Shown piece after piece: positions 8,005 through 16,074 of a stretch of DNA of 64,000 nucleotides. The stretch is from Hyunsoonleella jejuensis (GTDB taxonomy: Bacteria; Bacteroidota; Bacteroidia; Flavobacteriales; Flavobacteriaceae), in NCBI RefSeq assembly GCF_900111025.1, contig NZ_FOFN01000001.1, positions 744,001-808,000 of the forward strand, given 5' to 3'. Position 1 is the stretch's first letter. The number at the start of each line of letters is the position of its first letter. The notes under the pieces are model-generated. The model saw nothing but the letters and a program-made list of their open reading frames with translations, was not told where the DNA came from and did not search any database. The position numbers were made by a program, and so were the translations under genes.

Positions 8005-8952
8005 TTACCAGTCATCTTGTTGCGTTTTATCTAAAAATGTCCAAGCCACTAGACGACTTATTTTATTGCCTTGACCCATTGAAAGTGTCTTTACTTCTTT
8101 GGCTTCTACTTTTTTTAAAGTGTTATAAATAGATCGAAGGTTAGACTCTTTTGATACTAAAGTAGTAAACCAAAAGCAAGATGTTTTAAATTTTCTGCTT
8201 TCAAATATCATATCTTTAACAAACTTTGCTTCTCCACCTTTGCACCAAAGCTCATTAGGTTTTCCACCAAAATTTAAGACAGGTTTTATCGGTTTTTGCT
8301 TTGTAAGATTTTTTATTTTACGAATTGCACTAGCCTCAGCTTCTTCTGCAGATGAATGAAAAGGTGGATTACAAATGGTAACATCAAATTTTTCATTTGT
8401 GCGGATAACACCATCAAAAATATGTCTTGGTGTGTTTTGTAATCGCAATTCAATAGCATCCTTTAGACCAGGATTTTGCTCCACTATTTTTCTAGCTGAG
8501 GCAATAGCAACGGCATCAACATCTGAACCAATAAACGACCAATTGTATTCATGGTTTCCTATGATGGGATAGATACAATTAGCACCTACACCAATATCCA
8601 AGCACGTTATGTTTTTTCCTTTTGGAATTATACCCTCGTTTGATGAAGCTAATAGATCTGCTATATTGTGAATATAATCGGCTCTTCCTGGTATTGGAGG
8701 GCATAGGTAATACTTCGGAATATCCCAGTATTTTATATTATAGTATTGCTTAAGCAATGCTATATTTAGTGTTTTTACAGCTGCGGGATCAAAAAAGTTT
8801 ATAGATTGATTTCCATATTTATTGGGCTTAACAAATTGTGCTAACTCAGGGGAAGTGTCTATTAATTTAGCAAATTCATAACGACCACGATGCTTATTAC
8901 GAGGGTGTAATTGCGTTTTCTCTTTGGGTAATTGATTTTTTTTCGATTGCAT
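8005..8952 (-). CDS. rlmF: 23S rRNA (adenine(1618)-N(6))-methyltransferase
   Basis: 315 residues, the usual length of RlmF, which methylates A1618 of 23S rRNA with S-adenosylmethionine. Visible features: a basic N-terminus with HPRNKHRGRY, the RlmF-specific DIPKYYLCPPIPGRADYIH, a SAM-binding CLDIGVGANCIYP, and the catalytic N6-adenine motif ICNPPFHSS. The start is 12 bases downstream of the EEP gene stop, so both are probably expressed from the EEP promoter at 9938-9945. No sign of decay. Confidence 0.92.
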   Translation of the reverse strand: MQSKKNQLPKEKTQLHPRNKHRGRYEFAKLIDTSPELAQFVKPNKYGNQSINFFDPAAVKTLNIALLKQYYNIKYWDIPKYYLCPPIPGRADYIHNIADLLASSNEGIIPKGKNITCLDIGVGANCIYPIIGNHEYNWSFIGSDVDAVAIASARKIVEQNPGLKDAIELRLQNTPRHIFDGVIRTNEKFDVTICNPPFHSSAEEAEASAIRKIKNLTKQKPIKPVLNFGGKPNELWCKGGEAKFVKDMIFESRKFKTSCFWFTTLVSKESNLRSIYNTLKKVEAKEVKTLSMGQGNKISRLVAWTFLDKTQQDDW

Positions 8953-8964
8953 CCAACAGAATCC

Positions 8965-9933
8965 TTATTTCTTCAAAATAGTATAAACAGGAAAATGGTC
9001 GCTATACCCACCTTTATATTTTTTTCCAACATAAGTTCTAAAAGGCGAACCTTTAAAAGGGCCTTTAAACTGTTTTAAAAAATCAACATCCAAAATATTG
9101 GCCTTGAAAAACTCAAATTCACTTTTTGAACTTTTAAAAAAATTGGTTGAAATTAAAATTTGGTCAAAAACGAACCATTGGCGCTTGTGTTTTACCGTGC
9201 CACGTGTAAAAGAACGCAACGTTTCAAAAGGGTTGAATAAATCATGATCCTCCACCAACCGCTTTAAACTTTCATTCTCCGGATTGTCATTAAAATCTCC
9301 TAAAATCAATATTTTAGCATCTTTGTCATCTCTTGTAATGGAAGAAATAATTTCACTTACCTTTTCAGAAGCGGCCAAACGCTTAAATTCTGTTTCTTTT
9401 AACCCTTCTCGTCTTGATGACCAATGATTCATGATAAGATGAACTTTTTCACCATCCAAATGTCCTGAGACTAATAAAATATCTCGGGTATAGTCTGGAA
9501 ATCCATCTAAATCCATTAATTCCACCTTAAATGTTTCCGTGTGCGAAGGTTCAAAAACATTAGTGTCATATAACATGGCAACATCAATACCACGTTCGTC
9601 TAAAGAATCAAAATGCACATATTCATAATTTAAGTCTTCTAAATGTTTAGAGTTTAGCAAATCCTCCAGAACTCTGGCGTTTTCAACTTCGGCTAAACCA
9701 ATTATAGCAGGATGTTTGCCTGTTTCTTGTAAGCCAATATTAGAAATGGCAAATCCTAGTTTTCGTAACTTATTTTTATATCTTTTGGGTGTCCATCGTT
9801 TTACGGATTCCGGCAAAAAATCGCCATCATTGGTAAATTTGCTATCTCGTAAATCAAATAAATTTTCAATATTGTAAAATGCCACAGTTTGCATATCGTG
9901 GCGTACGGTAATATCTTCGATGTTTTCTGTCAT
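8965..9933 (-). CDS. EEP family nuclease/phosphatase, non-exported
   Basis: 322 residues with the same motifs as the secreted EEP at 2430-3503: FYNIENLFDLRD (19-30), GLAEVENARV, NHWSSRREG, ILGDFNDNPE and SDHFPVY. There is no signal peptide; the protein starts MTENIEDITVRHDMQ, so it should be cytoplasmic. It is probably a DNA repair or RNA/phosphoester-processing enzyme of the DNase I-like superfamily; the substrate is unknown. It heads a two-gene unit with rlmF and is divergent from hflX over only 50 bases. A -7 box sits four bases from its ATG, predicting a leaderless mRNA. Confidence 0.85.
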   Translation of the reverse strand: MTENIEDITVRHDMQTVAFYNIENLFDLRDSKFTNDGDFLPESVKRWTPKRYKNKLRKLGFAISNIGLQETGKHPAIIGLAEVENARVLEDLLNSKHLEDLNYEYVHFDSLDERGIDVAMLYDTNVFEPSHTETFKVELMDLDGFPDYTRDILLVSGHLDGEKVHLIMNHWSSRREGLKETEFKRLAASEKVSEIISSITRDDKDAKILILGDFNDNPENESLKRLVEDHDLFNPFETLRSFTRGTVKHKRQWFVFDQILISTNFFKSSKSEFEFFKANILDVDFLKQFKGPFKGSPFRTYVGKKYKGGYSDHFPVYTILKK

Positions 9934-9937
9934 GACT

Positions 9938-9945
9938 CAAAAATA
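9938..9945 (-). promoter_or_regulatory. -7 box four bases before the EEP start codon (leaderless candidate)
   Basis: The minus strand reads TATTTTTG-AGTC-ATG. With the Bacteroidota -7 box ending about four bases before the transcription start, the first transcribed base would be the A of the ATG at 9933. Confidence 0.6.
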
Positions 9946-9971
9946 TAAAAATAAAAATGACTTCAATTATG

Positions 9972-9979
9972 TAACTTTG
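9972..9979 (+). promoter_or_regulatory. -7 box four bases before hflX (leaderless candidate)
   Basis: TAACTTTG-TACT-ATG places the box exactly four bases before the hflX start codon. The start is firm because HflX homology begins at once, so the transcript probably has little or no 5' leader. No TTG -33 element is evident. Confidence 0.6.
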
Positions 9980-9983
9980 TACT

Positions 9984-11195
9984 ATGATTGAAAAGAAAGA
10001 GATTGGTTTAGAAAAGACTGTGTTGCTTGGAATAATTACCCAAGATCAGGATGAAGAGAAGTTAAAGGAATATCTGGATGAACTAGAGTTTTTAACTTAT
10101 ACTGCTGGTGGAAATGCTGTGGCAAGATTTACGCAAAAAATGGATAAACCAGACCCAAAAACATTTTTAGGTTCTGGAAAAATGGAACAGGTGAGGCACT
10201 ACGTTGAAGAGAATGAGGTGAGCACCGCTATTTTTGACGATGAATTGTCTGCTACTCAAGAACGTAATATTAGTAAAATACTGGGGTGCAAGGTTTTAGA
10301 CAGAACGAACTTGATTTTAGATATTTTTGCCCAACGTGCGCAGACGAGTTATGCCAGAACACAAGTAGAATTGGCGCAGTACGAATATTTGCTCCCACGA
10401 TTAAGAGGTATGTGGACGCATTTAGAGCGCCAGCGAGGTGGTATAGGTATGCGTGGTCCTGGTGAAACAGAGATTGAAACTGATAGGCGTATTGTTCGAG
10501 ATAAAATTTCTCAATTAAAGGAACGTATTAAAACAATCGACAAGCAAATGGCAGTGCAACGCGGTAACCGTGGAAAAATGGTTCGTGTGGCACTAGTAGG
10601 ATATACCAATGTTGGAAAATCCACATTAATGAATGTCATTAGTAAAAGCGACGTCTTCGCTGAAAATAAGCTGTTTGCAACGCTTGATACTACGGTTAGA
10701 AAAGTAGTAATTCAAAACTTACCGTTTTTATTAAGCGATACTGTTGGATTCATTAGAAAGTTGCCTACACAATTGGTTGAGAGTTTTAAAAGCACATTAG
10801 ATGAGGTAAGAGAGGCAGACTTGTTGTTGCATGTTGTAGATATTTCACACCCAAATTTTGAAGAGCATATTGCGTCCGTTAATAAAATTTTAGGTGAAAT
10901 AGATAGCAGTGATAAACCCACCATAATGGTATTTAATAAAATTGATGCCTACGAACCAGAACCTTTGGGCGAAGAAGAAGATGAGAAAACGGCTAAGCAT
11001 TATACTTTAGGTGAATGGAAAAAAACATGGATGGGGAAGGTAGGCAACAACGCATTATTCATTTCCGCGTTAAATAAAGATAATTTAGAAGATTTTAAAA
11101 AACGCGTTTACGACGAAGTGCGAGAAATTCATGTCACACGTTTTCCGTATAATCAATTTTTATATCCAGATTATAACTACGAAGATATGTCGTAA
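9984..11195 (+). CDS. hflX: Ribosome-associated GTPase HflX
   Basis: 403 residues. HflX binds ribosomes and splits or rescues stalled 70S particles under stress. The N-terminal HflX domain shows FLTYTAGGNAVARF and PDPKTFLGSGK; the linker shows LPRLRGMWTHLERQRGG and GMRGPGETEIETDRR. The G domain has G1 GYTNVGKSTLMN (~residues 207-218), G3 DTVGFIRKLP and G4 FNKIDAYE. The C-terminus is the shorter Bacteroidota form. It is monocistronic, followed by an odd hairpin-forming spacer and a bidirectional terminator, and apparently uses a leaderless promoter. Confidence 0.95.
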   Translation: MIEKKEIGLEKTVLLGIITQDQDEEKLKEYLDELEFLTYTAGGNAVARFTQKMDKPDPKTFLGSGKMEQVRHYVEENEVSTAIFDDELSATQERNISKILGCKVLDRTNLILDIFAQRAQTSYARTQVELAQYEYLLPRLRGMWTHLERQRGGIGMRGPGETEIETDRRIVRDKISQLKERIKTIDKQMAVQRGNRGKMVRVALVGYTNVGKSTLMNVISKSDVFAENKLFATLDTTVRKVVIQNLPFLLSDTVGFIRKLPTQLVESFKSTLDEVREADLLLHVVDISHPNFEEHIASVNKILGEIDSSDKPTIMVFNKIDAYEPEPLGEEEDEKTAKHYTLGEWKKTWMGKVGNNALFISALNKDNLEDFKKRVYDEVREIHVTRFPYNQFLYPDYNYEDMS

Positions 11196-11212
11196 TTGGG
11201 TTCCCGTGCTCT

Positions 11213-11299
11213 AGCGATTAAGGGCTGTTTGTTAATAGTCTCCGAAGCTCCATTTGTAGATACTTTGGTTGTGGACTGACTATTACACTATCCCTAATA
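11213..11299. other. Extended imperfect inverted repeat downstream of hflX
   Basis: GATTAAGGG (11216-11224) and TTAATAGTC (11232-11240) are mirrored by GACTATTA (11278-11285) and TCCCTAAT (11291-11298), giving an imperfect hairpin with a ~37-base loop. It could be a decayed dispersed repeat or a structured 3' end of the hflX transcript. There is no coding potential. Confidence 0.45.
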
Positions 11300-11300
11300 C

Positions 11301-11340
11301 AAAAAATGCGCTTCCTTTTTTCTAGGAAGCGCATTTTTTA
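11301..11340. terminator. Bidirectional terminator between hflX and the DUF3078 gene
   Basis: Perfect stem AAATGCGCTTCCT/AGGAAGCGCATTT with A and T runs on both sides, placed between two convergent genes. Confidence 0.9.
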
Positions 11341-11377
11341 TGAAGTTCAATTTATAAATTTATAAGAAATATAAATA

Positions 11378-12316
11378 TTAGAATTTATAGCTTAAACCAA
11401 ATGTGTAGTACGTCTGCAAATCGTTATCAACCGTTTCAAAAGTAGCATTTGGATCGCCTCCATCGGCAGGAGCAAGTGTTTGGATATAATTTAAAGCTTC
11501 CTGTTTATTGCTTCTTAAACCAAAATCAAAACCTACACCAATCATTTTCCATAATGTATAGCTAAACGAATTGGTCCAGGTCCAGTTAGATAAGTCGCTA
11601 GATTTATAACTTTGGAATGCAGATAAATTCGTTTTAAATGCAATTGCACCTATTTGTCGTGTATAATCGGCGACAATTTTGGCACCTAAAGACGATTCGA
11701 AAACGGCATCGTTATCGGCAAAAACAAAGTTGTAGTTTAATGGGTGTACAACTACTACTAAATTTTCAATAGGTGTCCATGTACCACCAATACCAACATC
11801 GAGATAGCCAGGGTTGTTAAAGTTATTTAAAATTGTGGTTCTGTATTCCATAAGAGCAGAAGCCGCTAAATTTTTAACAACATTTCTACCATATAAAGAT
11901 GATATGTTAAATACATCAGTAGTTGGCTCAAAACTGTCGCTATCGGTAGCAATATCCTTATTATCAAGTTTAACCCAATTTAAGTTTGTAGTTAAGGAGT
12001 TTCTCCAAAAATATTTGTCTTGAATTAAATTAGCAAAACCGTTAAGCGTAAAACCTATATTACCAGAACTGTTATTTGGGGCACCTTGTGCATACCAATT
12101 ATTAAAGTTTGATATGCTACCGCCAATAACTCCAAAGGCACCAGTCCTCCAACCAGGGAGGGCATCTATTTTAGCTTGTAAAGCATCTGCCTCTGCTTGT
12201 GCAGCATCAGCTTCAGCCTGTTTTTCAGCTTTTTGTGTTTCTAATTCTTCCTTTGTCTGAGCACTAATAGCTGAAAGACTAAGACATAATACTGTAAGAA
12301 ATAGTAGTTTTTTCAT
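11378..12316 (-). CDS. DUF3078 outer-membrane barrel protein with N-terminal coiled coil
   Basis: 312 residues from the ATG at 12316; the signal peptide is MKKLLFLTVLCLSLSAISAQ. A more upstream Met at 12346 lies inside the -7 box and is rejected. After cleavage a Glu/Ala-rich coiled coil (~20-50, KEELETQKAEKQAEADA) is followed by DUF3078 features: GGSISNFNNWYAQGAPN, then alternating strands to the terminal TFGLSYKF, typical of an outer-membrane beta barrel. Function unknown. It is downstream of the suf operon and DUF2480 but has its own promoter-like box, so it is probably independent. Confidence 0.8.
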   Translation of the reverse strand: MKKLLFLTVLCLSLSAISAQTKEELETQKAEKQAEADAAQAEADALQAKIDALPGWRTGAFGVIGGSISNFNNWYAQGAPNNSSGNIGFTLNGFANLIQDKYFWRNSLTTNLNWVKLDNKDIATDSDSFEPTTDVFNISSLYGRNVVKNLAASALMEYRTTILNNFNNPGYLDVGIGGTWTPIENLVVVVHPLNYNFVFADNDAVFESSLGAKIVADYTRQIGAIAFKTNLSAFQSYKSSDLSNWTWTNSFSYTLWKMIGVGFDFGLRSNKQEALNYIQTLAPADGGDPNATFETVDNDLQTYYTFGLSYKF

Positions 12317-12343
12317 TATAATTAGTTTTTTTAAATGTGTGAG

Positions 12344-12351
12344 CAAATATA
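12344..12351 (-). promoter_or_regulatory. -7 box for the DUF3078 gene
   Basis: TATATTTG on the minus strand, 27 bases before the chosen ATG at 12316. It overlaps the alternative upstream Met codon and so decides the start. Confidence 0.55.
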
Positions 12352-12419
12352 AATTAATTTTAACAAATGTTAAGATGATAGTTAAAATTAAACCTCTTAA
12401 GATTCGATATTATATACCA

Positions 12420-12926
12420 TTATTTCTTTTTATACAGCGGCACTGAAGAACAAGCCTCTCCATACATAATGGATTTTGCAATAGGTTTTAGTTTACTGCT
12501 TAGCATGATATAAGCATTTTGTGGTACAGGCTTATTTGAGCAGCCCTTTACAATAATTGGTTTGTCTTTATACTGCGAAACATCAAGATTGTTAATGACA
12601 TCTTGATAAATTGAAGTTTCCAGTTGTTCTAGATTGCCAACAATTATTTTTTTGGCATAAGGTTCTAAGTTGATGCTAAGTAACATATATGCCCAACCTG
12701 GAATAATGGCATCTGTACTGCAAGTTAGCGCGATATAATTGTCTTGATATTTACTCCAATCAAATTCAGAAACTTGTTGCCTGAAATCTTTTTCACGAAG
12801 CACAAATTCTTCAAATAACCAATCTTTAATATCAAATATTACTCGATTTCCTTTAGGATAAAAATCTTCAAGGTCTATAGTAACTAATTTGCTATTCGCT
12901 ACGCGATTTATAATTTCATCTGCCAT
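12420..12926 (-). CDS. DUF2480 family protein
   Basis: 168 residues, recognised as DUF2480 from MADEIINRVANSKLVTIDLEDFYP..., ALTCSTDAIIPGWAYMLL and the later GCSNKPVPQNAYIML, which look like two versions of one motif in the two halves. There is no signal peptide. The family is almost confined to Bacteroidota and is typically the last gene of the suf cluster, as here (53 bases after the sufT-like gene). A role in Fe-S assembly or delivery is therefore guilt by association. Conserved Cys in CSTDA and GCSNK could be functional. Confidence 0.85.
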   Translation of the reverse strand: MADEIINRVANSKLVTIDLEDFYPKGNRVIFDIKDWLFEEFVLREKDFRQQVSEFDWSKYQDNYIALTCSTDAIIPGWAYMLLSINLEPYAKKIIVGNLEQLETSIYQDVINNLDVSQYKDKPIIVKGCSNKPVPQNAYIMLSSKLKPIAKSIMYGEACSSVPLYKKK

Positions 12927-12979
12927 AATAAAATTTTAAGTTTATAGTCCGTGCATACTGCAACTGATGCAAACCTAAA

Positions 12980-13306
12980 TTAAAGCATTCCTAATTCTAA
13001 CTTCGCTTCTTCACTCATTAAATCCTGAGACCAAGGCGGATCAAAAGTAATTTCTACTTCAGCGTCATTTACATCGTTCAACGATTTTACCTTTTCTTCA
13101 ACTTCTAGTGGTAGTGTTTCGGCCACGGGACAGTTGGGAGTAGTCAACGTCATTAAAATCTTAACGTCATAATCTTCGTTTACAAATACATCATAAATCA
13201 ACCCTAATTCGTAAATATCAACTGGTATTTCGGGGTCGTAAATGGTTTTTAAAACATTTACTATTTTTTCGCCTAATTCGGCCGTGTCTATTGTTGTTTC
13301 GCTCAT
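12980..13306 (-). CDS. SufT-like DUF59/MIP18 iron-sulfur maturation protein
   Basis: 108 residues of the MIP18/DUF59 family: TIYDPEIPVDIYELGLIYDV and MTLTTPNCPVAETLPLEV with the conserved reactive Cys (CPVAE). Members of this family (SufT in Firmicutes, CIAO2 in eukaryotes) help hand Fe-S clusters to apo-targets. It lies in the suf operon between sufE and DUF2480. The form here is the short, single-domain type. Assignment to the family is firm; the SufT name is by analogy, so no symbol is given. Confidence 0.9.
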   Translation of the reverse strand: MSETTIDTAELGEKIVNVLKTIYDPEIPVDIYELGLIYDVFVNEDYDVKILMTLTTPNCPVAETLPLEVEEKVKSLNDVNDAEVEITFDPPWSQDLMSEEAKLELGML

Positions 13307-13364
13307 TTTATTAATTGTTTAAGCGTTTATTCGTTGAGTTGTTTAAACGCATCAACGATTAAAC

Positions 13365-13805
13365 TTAATTCAATTGTGTTTGGTACGCTATGGCATACAT
13401 TTTTAATTGCTTCACCATACTTACTAATCCGTTAGCTCTAGTAGGTGATAGATGTTCTTTCAAGCCAATTTTATCAATAAAGCTGGTATCGGCATCAATA
13501 ATGTCTTTGGGGTGCTGATTTGAAAATACACGTATTAAAATAGCGATAATACCTTTAGTTATTATAGCATCACTATCAGCGGTAAACGTTACTTTATCAT
13601 CGTTCATTTCAGCATGTACCCAAACCTTGCTTTGGCAACCTTTTATAATGTTATTGTCGGTTTTATATTGGTCGTCAATTAAGGGTAAATCCTTTCCTAG
13701 ATCAATCATATATTGGTACCGTTCTTCCCAATCTTCAAACATTGAGAATTCGTCTATAATTTCGTTTTGAATGTCTTCAATACTCATACGTTCAATTTTA
13801 TACAA
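13365..13805 (-). CDS. sufE: Cysteine desulfuration protein SufE
   Basis: 146 residues. SufE accepts persulfide from SufS on a conserved Cys and passes sulfur to the SufBCD scaffold. Visible motifs: FSMFEDWEERYQYMIDLGK, then NNIIKGCQSKVWVHAE with the acceptor Cys (~residue 53), and HLSPTRANGLVSMV. An in-frame extended N-terminus (MYKIERMSIEDIQNEI) makes Met7 an alternative start. It is in the suf operon, 20 bases after the META-domain gene. Confidence 0.93.
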   Translation of the reverse strand: MYKIERMSIEDIQNEIIDEFSMFEDWEERYQYMIDLGKDLPLIDDQYKTDNNIIKGCQSKVWVHAEMNDDKVTFTADSDAIITKGIIAILIRVFSNQHPKDIIDADTSFIDKIGLKEHLSPTRANGLVSMVKQLKMYAIAYQTQLN

Positions 13806-13825
13806 AAATACAATAAGAAATATTG

Positions 13826-14620
13826 CTATTCAATGTTTTCGGTGGATGATAAGATTTCTTTAACTAATGAAGCAATTTCTTTTGGAGGATTGCCATGATC
13901 AAAAGGGGTAGATTCATAAATTTTTCCATTGGAAATAATTTTAAGATGTGCTATTGCGGCGCCATCATACTGAAATGCTTTACTTGGTGCTTCAAGATCT
14001 GATATGTTTTCAAGATTTATATCGTCATAAAGTTTTATTAATGTACTCCAATATGGCCTACTACATGCAATTTTTAAAGATGTGGCGTTTCTCTTTTTTG
14101 AAAAACGAATAGTATCCTTTTCTATTTTAATATGCTTATAAGTGCCTCTGGAAGTAGCAGAATATTCGAAAATAACTTGTTTTTCCAAGGTTGTTTTAAC
14201 GGCAGACAATAACAGAGTTTTTTTGTTAAATAATGAAAATCCATTTTCTGAAAAGAATACAGTATCGGCATTTTCAAGGGCATTTAAAACTTGAGTTTCT
14301 AATGTATTTTTATCCTCAGAACACAGCATTCGTGTTGCTCCTAAAGGACTGAATTTTAATGAGTTTTCACTTAAGGTATATGATCCAAAAAAACGATTGC
14401 ATCCTGAAAATCCTGATACTTGTTGAGTGCTGTCGTTAAATGAAATACTCAAATTATAAGCTGTAACATCTTCATTGTTTAAAGTATTTATGTTGTAAAT
14501 ACCGTTAAGCTCTTTTAAAATTATATTGGTGTTTTGTTTGTCTTGCATGATTTGATATTCATTTGGCCCCCAACAGCAACGCAGTATGACTAGGCCAATA
14601 AGTAATGCTATATATTTCAT
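13826..14620 (-). CDS. META-domain lipoprotein in the suf operon
   Basis: 264 residues. The N-terminus MKYIALLIGLVILRCC resembles a short lipoprotein signal with Cys15 or Cys16. Residues ~33-130 match the META/HslJ domain (FSGCNRFFGSYTLSENSL, LGATRMLCSEDKN). The C-terminal half ends in a conserved-looking module (FQYDGAAIAHLKIISNGK...FDHGNPPKEI) that I do not recognise. META proteins are periplasmic or outer-membrane proteins linked to stress and novobiocin resistance in E. coli. Its place between sufS and sufE puts an envelope protein in a cytoplasmic Fe-S operon. A 144-base gap precedes it, so it may also have its own promoter. Confidence 0.75.
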   Translation of the reverse strand: MKYIALLIGLVILRCCWGPNEYQIMQDKQNTNIILKELNGIYNINTLNNEDVTAYNLSISFNDSTQQVSGFSGCNRFFGSYTLSENSLKFSPLGATRMLCSEDKNTLETQVLNALENADTVFFSENGFSLFNKKTLLLSAVKTTLEKQVIFEYSATSRGTYKHIKIEKDTIRFSKKRNATSLKIACSRPYWSTLIKLYDDINLENISDLEAPSKAFQYDGAAIAHLKIISNGKIYESTPFDHGNPPKEIASLVKEILSSTENIE

Positions 14621-14764
14621 TTATACATATTTTTAATTTATAAAGGTGAACATACAAAAAAGACACCAAAGTTTATAAAACTTTTAATTTTCTTCTTTTG
14701 ATGTTTTACAGTAATGTAACTATTGTGTTTAGTTGTTCTCTCCAGAAAGAGTGGGTGTATTATT

Positions 14765-15979
14765 TTAAGACAGCATCATTTTAGCTTTCTTAACACCTTC
14801 AACTAGCGCATCAATTTCTAGCTTTGTGTTGTAGAATGCGAATGACGCACGAATGGTTCCCGGAATTTTGTAGAAATCCATAATGGGTTGTGCGCAATGG
14901 TGTCCTGTTCTAACGGCAATTCCTAATTTATCTAAAATGGTACCAACATCATACGGGTGAATGCCTTCTAGATTAAATGAAATTACAGACGTTTTGTGCT
15001 TTGACGTACCGTATATTTTTAAACCTTCAATTTCTAGAAGTTTTGCAGTGGCATATTCCAAAAGTTCGTTTTCGTAGGTTGCAATATTGTCAAAACCAAC
15101 ACTATTCATATAATCAATAGCTGCACCAAATGCAATACCACCACAAATATTAGGAGTTCCAGCTTCAAATTTATGCGGTAAATCTGCGTAAGTTGTTTTT
15201 TTAAAAGTAACTTCGGCTATCATTTCACCACCACCTTGGTATGGGGGTAATTTGTTAAGCCATTTTTCTTTTCCGTAAAGCATTCCCACACCGGTAGGCC
15301 CGCATATTTTATGAGCTGAGGTTACATAAAAGTCAGCATCTAAAGCTTGAACATCTGGCACTAAATGTGGTACAGATTGGGCGCCATCGATTAATACTGC
15401 AGCTCCTACGTCATGAGCTTTTCCAATAATGTATTCTATAGGGTTTATGGTGCCTAACGCGTTTGATATATGGTTGACAAACACCAACTTGGTAGTTTTG
15501 GATAATAGAGCATCAAATTCTGAAAGGATAAGTTCCCCATTTTCATTCATTGGGATTACCTTCAAGGTTGCCCCAGTGCGTTCACACAACATTTGCCACG
15601 GCACAATATTACTATGATGTTCTAGTGCTGAAACAATAACGTCATCGCCTTTCTTTAGAAATGAAGAAAAACCATTGGCCACCAAATTAATGCCGTGTGT
15701 TGTACCTGATGTAAAGATGATTTCATGAGGGAACTTCGCGTTAAAATGTTGCCGTATCTTTTGTCTTGAAGCTTCGTATAAATCGGTAGCTTCCTGACTT
15801 AATGTATGAACTCCACGATGTATGTTGGCGTTGTAATTTGAATAATAATCTACAATGACATCTATAACCTGTTGAGGTGTTTGGGATGTTGCAGCATTAT
15901 CCAAATACACCAAAGGTTTCCCATTTACTTTGCGAGAAAGTATCGGGAAGTCTTTTCGTATGTCTTCTACATTGAACAT
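14765..15979 (-). CDS. sufS: Cysteine desulfurase SufS
   Basis: 404 residues, PLP-dependent class V aminotransferase fold. It converts cysteine to alanine and supplies persulfide to SufE. Seen: NAATSQTP near the N-terminus, ALEHHSN (119-124), the PLP Lys224 in YVTSAHKICGPTG, and catalytic Cys362 in RTGHHCAQPIM, the group II (SufS) pattern. It follows sufD after a 95-base gap occupied by a dispersed repeat, so operon continuity depends on read-through of that palindrome. Confidence 0.96.
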   Translation of the reverse strand: MFNVEDIRKDFPILSRKVNGKPLVYLDNAATSQTPQQVIDVIVDYYSNYNANIHRGVHTLSQEATDLYEASRQKIRQHFNAKFPHEIIFTSGTTHGINLVANGFSSFLKKGDDVIVSALEHHSNIVPWQMLCERTGATLKVIPMNENGELILSEFDALLSKTTKLVFVNHISNALGTINPIEYIIGKAHDVGAAVLIDGAQSVPHLVPDVQALDADFYVTSAHKICGPTGVGMLYGKEKWLNKLPPYQGGGEMIAEVTFKKTTYADLPHKFEAGTPNICGGIAFGAAIDYMNSVGFDNIATYENELLEYATAKLLEIEGLKIYGTSKHKTSVISFNLEGIHPYDVGTILDKLGIAVRTGHHCAQPIMDFYKIPGTIRASFAFYNTKLEIDALVEGVKKAKMMLS

Positions 15980-15990
15980 GGCAGATAATT

Positions 15991-16060
15991 TAGCCCCGAT
16001 AGAAGCGGCATCCTTTTTTGAGGAACGAGAAAAAGATACAGCGGATAGCGGGAAATAGCT
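15991..16060. repeat. AGCGG-type palindromic repeat between sufD and sufS
   Basis: AGCCCCGATAGAAGCGGCATCC...AAAGATACAGCGGATAGCGGG is an imperfect palindrome of about 70 bases with a Ts/As-rich centre. Closely similar blocks are dispersed in intergenic regions of many Flavobacteriaceae. Its AGCGG-(CTTTT/AAAAG)-AGCGGA core is also present in the composite element at 50446-50558. Confidence 0.75.
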
Positions 16061-16074
16061 TCAAATAAAACTTA

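Noticed and set aside
12317-12346. Upstream Met of the DUF3078 gene
   Set aside because: The codon lies in the TATATTTG promoter box; MKKLLFL at 12316 gives a proper signal peptide.
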